Source of the DNA: Acidimicrobiaceae bacterium | GTDB lineage: Bacteria > Actinomycetota > Acidimicrobiia > Acidimicrobiales > UBA8592 | NCBI GenBank assembly: GCA_002722525.1 | Contig: PBMJ01000015.1 | Span: 13,263-29,616 of the forward strand | DNA length: 16,354 bases | Reading direction: 5' to 3' | Shown: positions 1-5,426 of the stretch, in pieces | Layout: every line of letters begins with the position of its first letter | Position numbering within the stretch: position 1 is the stretch's first letter | Made by a program: the position numbers and the translations under genes | The notes under the pieces: model-generated | Seen by the model: the letters and a program-made list of their open reading frames with translations, nothing else | Told to the model about the DNA's origin: nothing | Database searches by the model: none

Positions 1-404
1 ACTGGTAATGGGCAAGCCAACGCGTCATGAAGGTCGGACCTATTTCTACTTTCCATTTCATCCAGCAGCTCATGGACGAGAGAAGATATTTCACTTTCCA
101 TCGCAGCCACATGTCGGGGCGCAAAGCTTTTCTGAATAAGTTTTCTGTACCACGTATGCTGTGGGGGGTCGCTAAATAAACACCCTTGAACTGAATAGCG
201 AGGCATTTGACCATAGTGGCTAGACCACATGTCAATATTCGTTAAAAGCTGGACGACGTCCTCGTAGCGGGTAACGGTGAAAAGAGGATGAGAAAAGTCG
301 TCAAACTTGTGAACTGGACACTTTTCTCGAAGCTTATCGTATTCCGTAAACGGATCTTTGAGAGTTTGCGATGCAAAAGGGTTGTAATCGATTTCAGGAG
401 CCAT
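1..404 (-). CDS. Cytochrome P450, N-terminal part (cut by window edge)
   Basis: This is the first 134 codons of a probable bacterial cytosolic cytochrome P450, a heme monooxygenase fed electrons by ferredoxin or a similar partner. Reading the minus strand from ATG at 404 gives MAPEIDYNPF at the N-terminus, then KDPFTEYDKLREKCPVHK at about residues 16-33. The helix-C signature DPPQHTWYRKLIQKSFAP lies at 79-96; its H83 and R87 match the family's heme-propionate contacts. The heme-binding Cys motif and I-helix lie beyond the window, so substrate and subfamily cannot be judged. The ATG is the only standard start in this frame before an upstream stop at 516-518, and it has no clear Shine-Dalgarno. 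The frame upstream of it also looks P450-like (see findings). The gene lies 71 nt downstream of the hydrolase on the same strand, so co-transcription is likely. Confidence 0.87.
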   Translation of the reverse strand, partial: MAPEIDYNPFASQTLKDPFTEYDKLREKCPVHKFDDFSHPLFTVTRYEDVVQLLTNIDMWSSHYGQMPRYSVQGCLFSDPPQHTWYRKLIQKSFAPRHVAAMESEISSLVHELLDEMESRNRSDLHDALACPLP

Positions 405-475
405 ATCTAGATCGTAGGAAACACTTTCATCATATGCACGTCTGAAGATCTCAAAATCTAAAGCCAGTTCCTTGA

Positions 476-1360
476 TTAGGAGGGGTCTGCCAGTTTTCTG
501 ATCTTCTGAGCAATCTCAGGCCAGTAAATTGAAGGTAGATCATGTCCCATATCATCATATACAACCAATTCGGATTCTGGGATCGCTTTAGCCGTCGCAA
601 GTCCACAATGGAGGGGGAGTAAGGGGTCAACAGCACCATGAATTATCAATGCAGGTAGTAGCAATTCTGTGAGTCGACTGGTTCTATCTCCGCTCATAGC
701 GATAGCGGCTATCTGAAATCCAACTCCTTCAGGGCAAAAACTACGGTCATAGTTCGCTTCGGCTTGTAAGGTCGCATACTGTTCATCCCAAAGGGGGCCA
801 GCTAGTGCTCGAGAGCCGATCACGTTGGCTTTAAGTATTTCCTCTCTGCTCTTTGGTGTGTCTCCGACAATAGCTTCCAACGCTTCTTCAGTTGGGGTAA
901 AGAGTTCGGGTGCGCCAGTCGTCGAACAGATACTAGTAAGAGAGAGAACGGATGCCGGATGATCGATTGCTAAGGTTTGGGCGATCATTCCACCCATTGA
1001 TGCGCCCACAATGTGCGCCGATTGATAGTCCAAAAAATTTAGAAGAGCGACGGCGTCATTAGCCATTGTTGATAATGAGTAGGGGGATTCAATACTTTCG
1101 CCATTCAAAGCTTTTGCTAGTAGGTCCATAGCAGCTGGTGGGTCGCCAACAGACTTAGTGGATAGTCCACTGTCACGATTGTCGAAGCGGATGACTCTAA
1201 AACCTTGAGAAGCTAAATGCTCGACAAACTCGATAGGCCATCCAATTAACTGTGCACCGAGACCCATTATGAGGAGAAGTGGATCTCCGTCCGTTGGCCC
1301 ATTCAATGCATAACACAATTCGATTCCGTTTACTTTGGTAGTTAGCTCTTCTGTCTCCAT
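476..1360 (-). CDS. Alpha/beta hydrolase-fold protein
   Basis: A 294-residue alpha/beta hydrolase with a full candidate catalytic triad. The nucleophile elbow GASMGG places Ser121, HGAVDPLLP gives Asp245, and DMGHDLP gives His273. The oxyanion-hole segment LLLIMGLG is near residues 28-35 and a conserved FDNRDSGLS segment near 59-67. The overall pattern resembles the esterase group that includes anthracycline methylesterases such as RdmC, but substrate cannot be assigned from sequence alone. There is no signal peptide, so it is probably cytoplasmic. The ATG at 1358-1360 follows a purine-rich AGAAAG stretch acting as a weak ribosome-binding site. It starts 52 nt after the DUF1844-like gene and precedes the P450 gene on the same strand. 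Pairing a P450 with a hydrolase suggests catabolism or secondary modification of a small molecule; this is inference. Confidence 0.88.
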   Translation of the reverse strand: METEELTTKVNGIELCYALNGPTDGDPLLLIMGLGAQLIGWPIEFVEHLASQGFRVIRFDNRDSGLSTKSVGDPPAAMDLLAKALNGESIESPYSLSTMANDAVALLNFLDYQSAHIVGASMGGMIAQTLAIDHPASVLSLTSICSTTGAPELFTPTEEALEAIVGDTPKSREEILKANVIGSRALAGPLWDEQYATLQAEANYDRSFCPEGVGFQIAAIAMSGDRTSRLTELLLPALIIHGAVDPLLPLHCGLATAKAIPESELVVYDDMGHDLPSIYWPEIAQKIRKLADPS

Positions 1361-1412
1361 AATTCTTTCTCTTACCCTGGTCCTTTGCTTTCTTTGGCTC
1401 CTGGGTACTTAC

Positions 1413-1853
1413 TCAGTTTTGGCTATCTTCTTTAGGTTCTTCGCGAAGTGTCTGCTGTTCCGATATTTGGACAAAGGCGACTTGTATTTGTTGAAGGGCT
1501 TCTCGGAGTACATTTTCATTTTGTCCGAGTCGTCCCTGTAGTCCTGTCAAGATGGCACTCATAGCATCAATAGCAATTTTCGCAGCGTCTATAGAAGGCG
1601 GTTCATTTGATAAGTGGATTGCCGCTAATTCGTAAATGCCCATTACATGATTGGCTATGACATCTTCGGCAGGAGTTTCGGACAGCCGTTTTCTAACCTC
1701 GGCTAGTTCTGCAGCCATCATGCGAGCTTGCTCCTGCTCCTCCGGAGTTAAATCATCAAATCCAGGAGGGTTAGCTGAAACTTCGGCAGGGCCAGTCCCA
1801 TCATTTCTCTCCTCGGGTACGTCGTGTTCACCATGTGGCGTCCAAATACTCAT
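1413..1853 (-). CDS. DUF1844-like conserved protein
   Basis: A 146-residue acidic, soluble protein resembling the DUF1844 family, whose members in Actinobacteria are often encoded beside infC. Residues about 1-45 are a polar, Pro/Glu-rich and probably disordered leader. Residues about 61-131 form the helical core, including AEDVIANHVMGIYELAAIHL, then IDAAKIAIDAMSAILTGL and finally VLREALQQIQVAFVQIS, which matches the typical family ending. The biochemical function is unknown. The start is set at ATG 1851-1853 because AAGGAG lies 5 nt upstream. A TTG directly before it (1854-1856) would be only 2 nt from that site. Here the gene diverges from infC and heads a minus-strand unit with the hydrolase and P450. 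The family call rests on recalled sequence pattern, not a search. Confidence 0.8.
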   Translation of the reverse strand: MSIWTPHGEHDVPEERNDGTGPAEVSANPPGFDDLTPEEQEQARMMAAELAEVRKRLSETPAEDVIANHVMGIYELAAIHLSNEPPSIDAAKIAIDAMSAILTGLQGRLGQNENVLREALQQIQVAFVQISEQQTLREEPKEDSQN

Positions 1854-1868
1854 CAATTCTCCTTCTAT

Positions 1869-1895
1869 CTATCTATATGAACTCTATATAGATAG
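1869..1895. repeat. Perfect 10-bp inverted repeat upstream of the DUF1844-like gene
   Basis: CTATCTATAT (1869-1878) and ATATAGATAG (1886-1895) are perfect reverse complements around a 7-nt spacer, GAACTCT. CTAT occurs three times in tandem at 1865-1876. The repeat sits 15 nt before the minus-strand ATG at 1853, just upstream of its Shine-Dalgarno. It could be an operator for a dimeric regulator, part of an AT-rich promoter, or a weak 5'-UTR hairpin. It has no T-tract and does not follow a gene end, so a terminator is unlikely. Confidence 0.6.
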
Positions 1896-1924
1896 TTGCC
1901 TAATCTGAAAGTTTCGCTGATACT
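1896..1924 (+). promoter_or_regulatory. Candidate promoter for infC-rpmI-rplT
   Basis: TTGCCT (1896-1901) and GATACT (1919-1924) are separated by 17 bp, and each matches four of six positions of the sigma-70/SigA consensus. Transcription from here would start near 1931 and leave a leader of roughly 250 nt before infC, consistent with the structured sequence found there. The match is only moderate and other starts are possible, including a TATAGG element near 2038-2043. Confidence 0.3.
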
Positions 1925-2056
1925 CTAGTTATTGTCTCAGAAGTAGTTATTGGGATCAAGAAAGTGCTGTCGAGAGGCAGTCACCTAGCTGCTCCATCAA
2001 AAGGTGGAATCGCAAGAGTATTCTTCGGTTAACGCAGTATAGGTGCAACACAAGTC

Positions 2057-2160
2057 GTGGCCTTATGGCCCACATTGGCGGGTGCTGATTTTCTTTGGCC
2101 CCGCCGTTTAATATTTAGGAACCACAATGAGACGGCGGTTCCAAAATTTGTACAAAGGAG
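2057..2160 (+). promoter_or_regulatory. Structured infC mRNA leader with alternative stems and possible pseudoknot
   Basis: This stretch holds several pairings before the ribosome-binding site. A hairpin pairs GTGG-CC (2057-2062) with GG-CCAC (2067-2073), with one bulged base. GGCGGG (2077-2082) can pair with CCCGCC (2100-2105). CCGCCGT (2101-2107) can instead pair with ACGGCGG (2132-2138), so these two stems exclude each other. GGAACC (2118-2123) pairs with GGTTCC (2137-2142), which crosses the previous stem. Using 2103-2107 with 2132-2136 gives an H-type pseudoknot with the two stems abutting. AAAGGAG follows at 2154-2160. By analogy with infC-rpmI-rplT operons elsewhere this may be an autoregulatory leader, but no named Rfam family was recognised. 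Confidence 0.5.
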
Positions 2161-2167
2161 ATTTAAC

Positions 2168-2188
2168 TTGATCAGGAGCTTGACATAG
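2168..2188 (+). promoter_or_regulatory. Micro-ORF overlapping the infC start
   Basis: A strong Shine-Dalgarno, AAAGGAG (2154-2160), lies 7 nt before TTG at 2168. That TTG opens only six codons (TTG ATC AGG AGC TTG ACA) before TAG at 2186-2188. The TAG overlaps the proposed infC start ATA (2185-2187) as ATAG. A second site, CAGGAG (2173-2178), lies inside the micro-ORF 6 nt before the ATA. The layout suggests translational coupling by termination and re-initiation. A sequencing deletion near 2184 would also explain it. Confidence 0.4.
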
Positions 2189-2757
2189 CTGGGAATACAG
2201 AGCCTCGAATTAATGAGTCGATACGTGCCGAAGAAGTTCGGCTTGTTTCTCCAGAGGGAGAACAGATAGGTATCACGCCAATTAATGAGGCTCTAGAAAA
2301 AGCCCGAGACCTTGAACTCGATTTGGTAGAAGTAGCTGAGAATGCAAACCCACCGGTTTGTAGGATCATGGACTATGGCAAATATAAGTATGAAGCAGCT
2401 CAAAGGGCGAAGGATTCCCGAAAGAAAAGCACAAATATCGTAGTAAAAGAGCTTAAATATCGACCCAAGATTGCCAAAGGTGATTTTGATACGAAAACAA
2501 ACAAGGTTCGGAAATTTCTCGAAGGTGGCCACAAGGTGAAATTGACGATTATGTTTCGTGGTCGTGAAGTTCAACATCCGGAATTGGGAAGAAAGATTCT
2601 TGATGATGTCGCAGAGCTTATGGAAGATATTGCAATTCTTGAGGCTTACCCGCAGCTCGATGGGAGAAATATGACCATGGTCCTTGGCCCAGATAAAAAA
2701 GCAATCGCAAATCTTCGCAAGGCAAAAGAAAAACAACAAGAGGAAGAGCAAGGCTAA
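2185..2757 (+). CDS. infC: Translation initiation factor IF-3, probable AUA start
   Basis: IF-3 binds the 30S subunit, keeps it apart from 50S and proofreads the start codon and initiator tRNA. From ATA at 2185 the product is 190 residues, close to the family length. The N-terminal domain shows NTEPRINESIR (4-14) and LDLVEVAENANPPVCRIMDY (45-64). A basic linker and the C-terminal domain with KVKLTIMFRGRE (117-128) and DGRNMTMVLGP (159-169) follow. No ATG, GTG or TTG lies in frame between the stop TAA at 2164 and TTG at 2323. Starting at 2323 would delete about 46 conserved residues. CAGGAG at 2173-2178 is correctly spaced for ATA 2185. Rare start codons in infC are known elsewhere (AUU in E. 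coli), where they let IF-3 limit its own synthesis. First gene of the infC-rpmI-rplT-tsnR group. Confidence 0.93.
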   Translation: MAGNTEPRINESIRAEEVRLVSPEGEQIGITPINEALEKARDLELDLVEVAENANPPVCRIMDYGKYKYEAAQRAKDSRKKSTNIVVKELKYRPKIAKGDFDTKTNKVRKFLEGGHKVKLTIMFRGREVQHPELGRKILDDVAELMEDIAILEAYPQLDGRNMTMVLGPDKKAIANLRKAKEKQQEEEQG

Positions 2758-2775
2758 GGGTAGGAAATAGTTTCA

Positions 2776-2860
2776 AGCCATTGTCAGGTTGTTAGACGTA
2801 ATTGGCTGATCAGATTACAAAAACTTGATGATCATTCAGATGTAGATCGAATCTACTGAA
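2776..2860 (+). promoter_or_regulatory. Hairpins between infC and rpmI, candidate L20 operator
   Basis: Two stem-loops fill much of the 122-nt gap. The first pairs AGCCA (2776-2780) with TGGCT (2803-2807), extended inward by TT/AA and GTC/GAC with small bulges. The second is stronger: GTAGAT (2842-2847) pairs with ATCTAC (2851-2856) across a CGA loop. A 3-nt bulge then leads to an outer TTCA/TGAA stem (2835-2838 with 2857-2860). It ends 9 nt before the rpmI Shine-Dalgarno at 2870. In E. coli, ribosomal protein L20 represses rpmI-rplT by binding RNA structures in this same interval. Applying that here is inference. Confidence 0.4.
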
Positions 2861-2879
2861 AAGTTAAATGGAGGAAAAA

Positions 2880-3074
2880 ATGTCGAAAATGAAAACGCAT
2901 AAGAGTTCAGCAAAAAGATTCAAAAAGACTTCAAAGGGTAAGCTCAAGCGGGGCAGGATGCACCGTAACCATTTAGCAGAAGCAAAATCCCCGAAGCGTA
3001 AGCGAAAAGCGCGAAGGCCTGCAGAAGTAAGTAAAGCAGATACTTCAGCTGTGCGGCGAAATCTAGGAATTTAA
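2880..3074 (+). CDS. rpmI: 50S ribosomal protein bL35
   Basis: A 64-residue, very basic ribosomal protein of the large subunit. It begins MSKMKTHKSSAKRFKKTSKG, the typical bL35 opening, and includes KLKRGRMHRNHLAEAKSPKR in the middle, also family-typical. The start is ATG 2880, preceded by GGAGG (2870-2874) with 5 nt spacing. An in-frame ATG at 2868 would add MEEK but overlaps that ribosome-binding site and has none of its own. The gene lies between infC and rplT as in most bacteria. Its translation may be governed by the hairpins just upstream. Confidence 0.96.
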   Translation: MSKMKTHKSSAKRFKKTSKGKLKRGRMHRNHLAEAKSPKRKRKARRPAEVSKADTSAVRRNLGI

Positions 3075-3122
3075 GCATCAAATTAGGTCACGTTCCATTA
3101 ATAGGGGTATAGGAGAAGAGAA

Positions 3123-3491
3123 ATGGCAAGAACAAAAACTGCGGTCAATAGAAAGAAGCGTCGTCGCCAGGTATTGGGGAAGGCTAAAGGGTACTACGGA
3201 AACAAAAGTAGGACGTTCCGTGCTGCAAATGAACAGGTTCTGCATAGCGGAAATTATGCATATCGTGATCGGCGTGCCAGAAAAGGTGAATTTCGTAAAT
3301 TATGGATCCAGCGTATCAATGCGGCGTGCCGTCAGCATGGGACCACTTACAGCCGGTTTATCAGCGGTTTGAAAAATGCTGAAGTGGAGGTAGATCGAAA
3401 AAATCTTTCGGATCTAGCTATTCATGAGCCAGCTGCTTTCGCTGAATTAGTTGAAATTGCGAATAAGGCAAACGCTGACCACGCAGGCTAG
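3123..3491 (+). CDS. rplT: 50S ribosomal protein bL20
   Basis: A 122-residue, basic large-subunit protein that binds 23S rRNA early in 50S assembly and in several bacteria represses its own operon. It starts MARTKTAVNRKKRRRQVL, followed by KAKGYYGNKSRTFRAANEQV and, near 46-70, YAYRDRRARKGEFRKLWIQR and INAA, all classic bL20 sequence. The C-terminal globular part contains YSRFISGLKNAEVEVDRKNL. AGGAG at 3111-3115 is 7 nt before the ATG. It sits 48 nt after rpmI and 8 nt before the rRNA methyltransferase gene. Confidence 0.97.
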   Translation: MARTKTAVNRKKRRRQVLGKAKGYYGNKSRTFRAANEQVLHSGNYAYRDRRARKGEFRKLWIQRINAACRQHGTTYSRFISGLKNAEVEVDRKNLSDLAIHEPAAFAELVEIANKANADHAG

Positions 3492-3499
3492 CCAAAGGA

Positions 3500-4300
3500 A
3501 TGGTCGCTGTATCCAAGAGCAACCGAAGAGTTAGAGAGCTGCGGAAACTCCTGAGAAAAAGCTCGTATCGTGACACTACGAAAACATTTGTCATTGAGGG
3601 TCTGAATCTTTTGCGTGAGGCAGGGGCAACTGGGAACGTACCGATTGATATCTTCGTTGCCGAAGGTGACAGGGATACAACTGCAGAAATCGAAATTCTT
3701 GGATTTGATCACCCAAGAATCTGGGAGCTTGAGGCAGAAGCGCTGAGATCTATTGGGTCGACCCAGAACCCTCAGCCAGTTCTGGCTACAGTTCCGATGA
3801 TCGAGCATTCCTATGATGAAGTATTTGGATCTCTTCCAGGTTTTTTAACTATCGGAGTGGGGGTTAATGACCCGGGGAATGCAGGAACAATTATTCGAAC
3901 CGCAGCAGCTGCTGGCGCTGATGCGGTTGTTTTCTCACATGGGTCTGTAGATATTTATAATCCAAAAGTGATTCGAGCTTCAGCCGGATCGATATTTCGC
4001 ATTCCGGTGATTGGCTCTGCGGATGTACTCAGCGTCATCCAAGAATGCCACAAGCAGAAAATAGCCACACTGGGATTAACTGGAAAGGGAGAAATTGACT
4101 ATTCCGCTTGTGATTTAACCCAACCCATCGCTTTATTTGTTGGAAACGAGTCTCGGGGTTTGGAGAGTTCAATACTTGGAAAACTTACGGCAGATGTTTC
4201 GATTCCGATGGAAGCTGGAGTGGAATCACTTAACGCTGCTGTTGCGCTTTCAATAGTCTGTTTCGAAGTAAGTCGACAAAGGGCCCTCAATGATGTTTGA
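3500..4300 (+). CDS. tsnR: SpoU/TrmH-family RNA 2'-O-methyltransferase (TsnR-like)
   Basis: A 266-residue SPOUT-class methyltransferase that probably 2'-O-methylates 23S rRNA using S-adenosylmethionine. The N-terminal third (about 1-105) is a substrate-binding domain of the SpoU_sub_bind type, with FVIEGLNLLREA at 30-41. The knotted catalytic domain shows motif 1 NDPGNAGTIIRTAAAAGADA (123-142) with N123 and R133. YNPKVIRASAGSIFRIPV follows at 153-170. Motif 2 is ALFVGNESRGL (211-221) and motif 3 is SIPMEAGVESLNAAVA (234-249). The ATG at 3500 is the only standard start after the in-frame stop at 3476. AAGGA abuts it without the usual spacing, so translation is probably coupled to rplT. The position after rplT matches tsnR of actinobacteria; the target nucleotide is unknown and this need not confer thiostrepton resistance. 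Confidence 0.9.
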   Translation: MVAVSKSNRRVRELRKLLRKSSYRDTTKTFVIEGLNLLREAGATGNVPIDIFVAEGDRDTTAEIEILGFDHPRIWELEAEALRSIGSTQNPQPVLATVPMIEHSYDEVFGSLPGFLTIGVGVNDPGNAGTIIRTAAAAGADAVVFSHGSVDIYNPKVIRASAGSIFRIPVIGSADVLSVIQECHKQKIATLGLTGKGEIDYSACDLTQPIALFVGNESRGLESSILGKLTADVSIPMEAGVESLNAAVALSIVCFEVSRQRALNDV

Positions 4301-4347
4301 CATCACTCAGTCAGCTTGCTGATCCGATTATTCTAGACATTGGTGAC

Positions 4348-4374
4348 TTATCAATTAATTCACTGCAATATATA
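4348..4374 (+). promoter_or_regulatory. Weak candidate promoter in the tsnR-pheS gap
   Basis: The 122-nt gap between tsnR and pheS is AT-rich and could hold a promoter. The best pair seen is TTATCA (4348-4353) and TATATA (4369-4374), with a short 15-bp spacer. No T-box antiterminator motif, Phe-rich leader peptide or terminator with a T-tract was seen in the gap. Confidence 0.2.
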
Positions 4375-4422
4375 CCTCCAACCTGCGACAATGGCACTAG
4401 CTAAGTTTAAAGACGGTAAATC

Positions 4423-5418
4423 GTGAGCGAATATCAAAAACTCATAGATGAAGCACAATCAGCTGCTGATTCATCACAAAACGCCGAAGAACTAGGTTCG
4501 GCGCGTAGCAAATTCCTTGGAAAGAAATCGCATTTATCTGAAGCTAAAAAAGAATTGGGGAAGCTTCAAGAAAGCGACCGGGCAGCAGCTGGAAAAGAAT
4601 TAAACGAAGTGCGAGAACTCATTGAAGAAGTTTTCGAGCAACGTGAAGTAGCTCTTCAAGAAGAAGCGTGGAATCTCCAGTTTGAATCGGAACGGATAGA
4701 TTTGTCAGAGAGGTTGGAAAGCTTGCGAAGAGGCCACCTCCACCTTATTACTCAAGCTCGTGATCACCTAGAAGACGTATTTGTCGGAATGGGTTTTACT
4801 GTTGCTGAAGGGCCGGAGGTAGAGACTGCTTGGTATAACTTTGAGGCACTAAACATTCCAGATTGGCACCCAGCAAGAGGAAACTTTGACACGATCTTCG
4901 TTAACTTGGGTTCTCCAGAAGAGGTTATGCTGCGATCTCACACATCGCCTGTTCAGGTTAGAACAATGGAAAATCATCAACCGCCAATCTACATAGTTGC
5001 TCCAGGTCGAACGTTCCGAACAGACAATGCAGACGCTACTCATCTACCAGCTTTTAATCAGATAGAAGGTCTTGTTATCGATAAGGGGATCACTATGGGG
5101 GACTTGGCAGGAACAATAGACTCTTTCGTTCAAGCTTTCTTTGGTGCTGAGGTGAAGTCCAGGTTGAGGCCAAGCTATTTCCCGTTTACAGAACCGTCTG
5201 CGGAGTTTGATATCTCCAGATCAGATGGAAGTTGGTTGGAGCTTGGAGGTTGCGGGATGGTGCACCCAAATGTGCTCTCAAATTGCGGCATCGATCCAGA
5301 AGAGTGGCAGGGTTTTGCGTTCGGTTTTGGAATTGATCGGCTAGTTGCTATGAGGTATCAGCTTGATGACATCCGCGAACTTGTAGTCAATGACGCCCGA
5401 TTCCTTAGGCAGTTTTAG
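4423..5418 (+). CDS. pheS: Phenylalanyl-tRNA synthetase alpha subunit
   Basis: The catalytic subunit of the cytoplasmic alpha2-beta2 enzyme that charges tRNA-Phe. It has 331 residues, normal for the family. Residues 1-85 form the N-terminal coiled coil that binds tRNA. The class II catalytic core follows, with LRSHTSP (170-176), GRTFRTDNADATHLPAF (195-211), Q213 and E215, RPSYFPFTEPSAEFD (249-263) and ELGGCGMVHPNVL (273-285). Motif 3 is GFGIDRLVAMRYQL (301-314). GTG at 4423 is chosen because an in-frame TAA lies at 4417-4419 and no other start fits the N-terminus. It has only a poor ribosome-binding site. Position 212 is Asn where the commonly seen motif has His (FHQxEG). The gene is followed after 8 nt by pheT. 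Confidence 0.97.
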   Translation: MSEYQKLIDEAQSAADSSQNAEELGSARSKFLGKKSHLSEAKKELGKLQESDRAAAGKELNEVRELIEEVFEQREVALQEEAWNLQFESERIDLSERLESLRRGHLHLITQARDHLEDVFVGMGFTVAEGPEVETAWYNFEALNIPDWHPARGNFDTIFVNLGSPEEVMLRSHTSPVQVRTMENHQPPIYIVAPGRTFRTDNADATHLPAFNQIEGLVIDKGITMGDLAGTIDSFVQAFFGAEVKSRLRPSYFPFTEPSAEFDISRSDGSWLELGGCGMVHPNVLSNCGIDPEEWQGFAFGFGIDRLVAMRYQLDDIRELVVNDARFLRQF

Positions 5419-5426
5419 GGGAATAT

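Noticed and set aside
2293..2751. 152-codon minus-strand frame opposite infC, hydrophobic in places
   Set aside because: It is antisense to a well-conserved IF-3 gene; its hydrophobic look follows from lysine and glutamate codons read backwards.
2323..2757. infC starting at TTG 2323
   Set aside because: It would remove about 46 conserved residues of the IF-3 N-terminal domain that are present in frame upstream.
2868..2879. Upstream ATG start for rpmI
   Set aside because: It overlaps the GGAGG that serves ATG 2880 and has no ribosome-binding site of its own.
4297..4334. TTGACA (4297-4302) with TATTCT (4329-4334) as pheS promoter
   Set aside because: The 26-bp spacer is too long for a sigma-70 type promoter.
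4301..4422. T-box riboswitch or terminator before pheS
   Set aside because: There is no T-box antiterminator sequence; TCAGC-TT-GCTGA at 4311-4322 has too small a loop and no T-tract.
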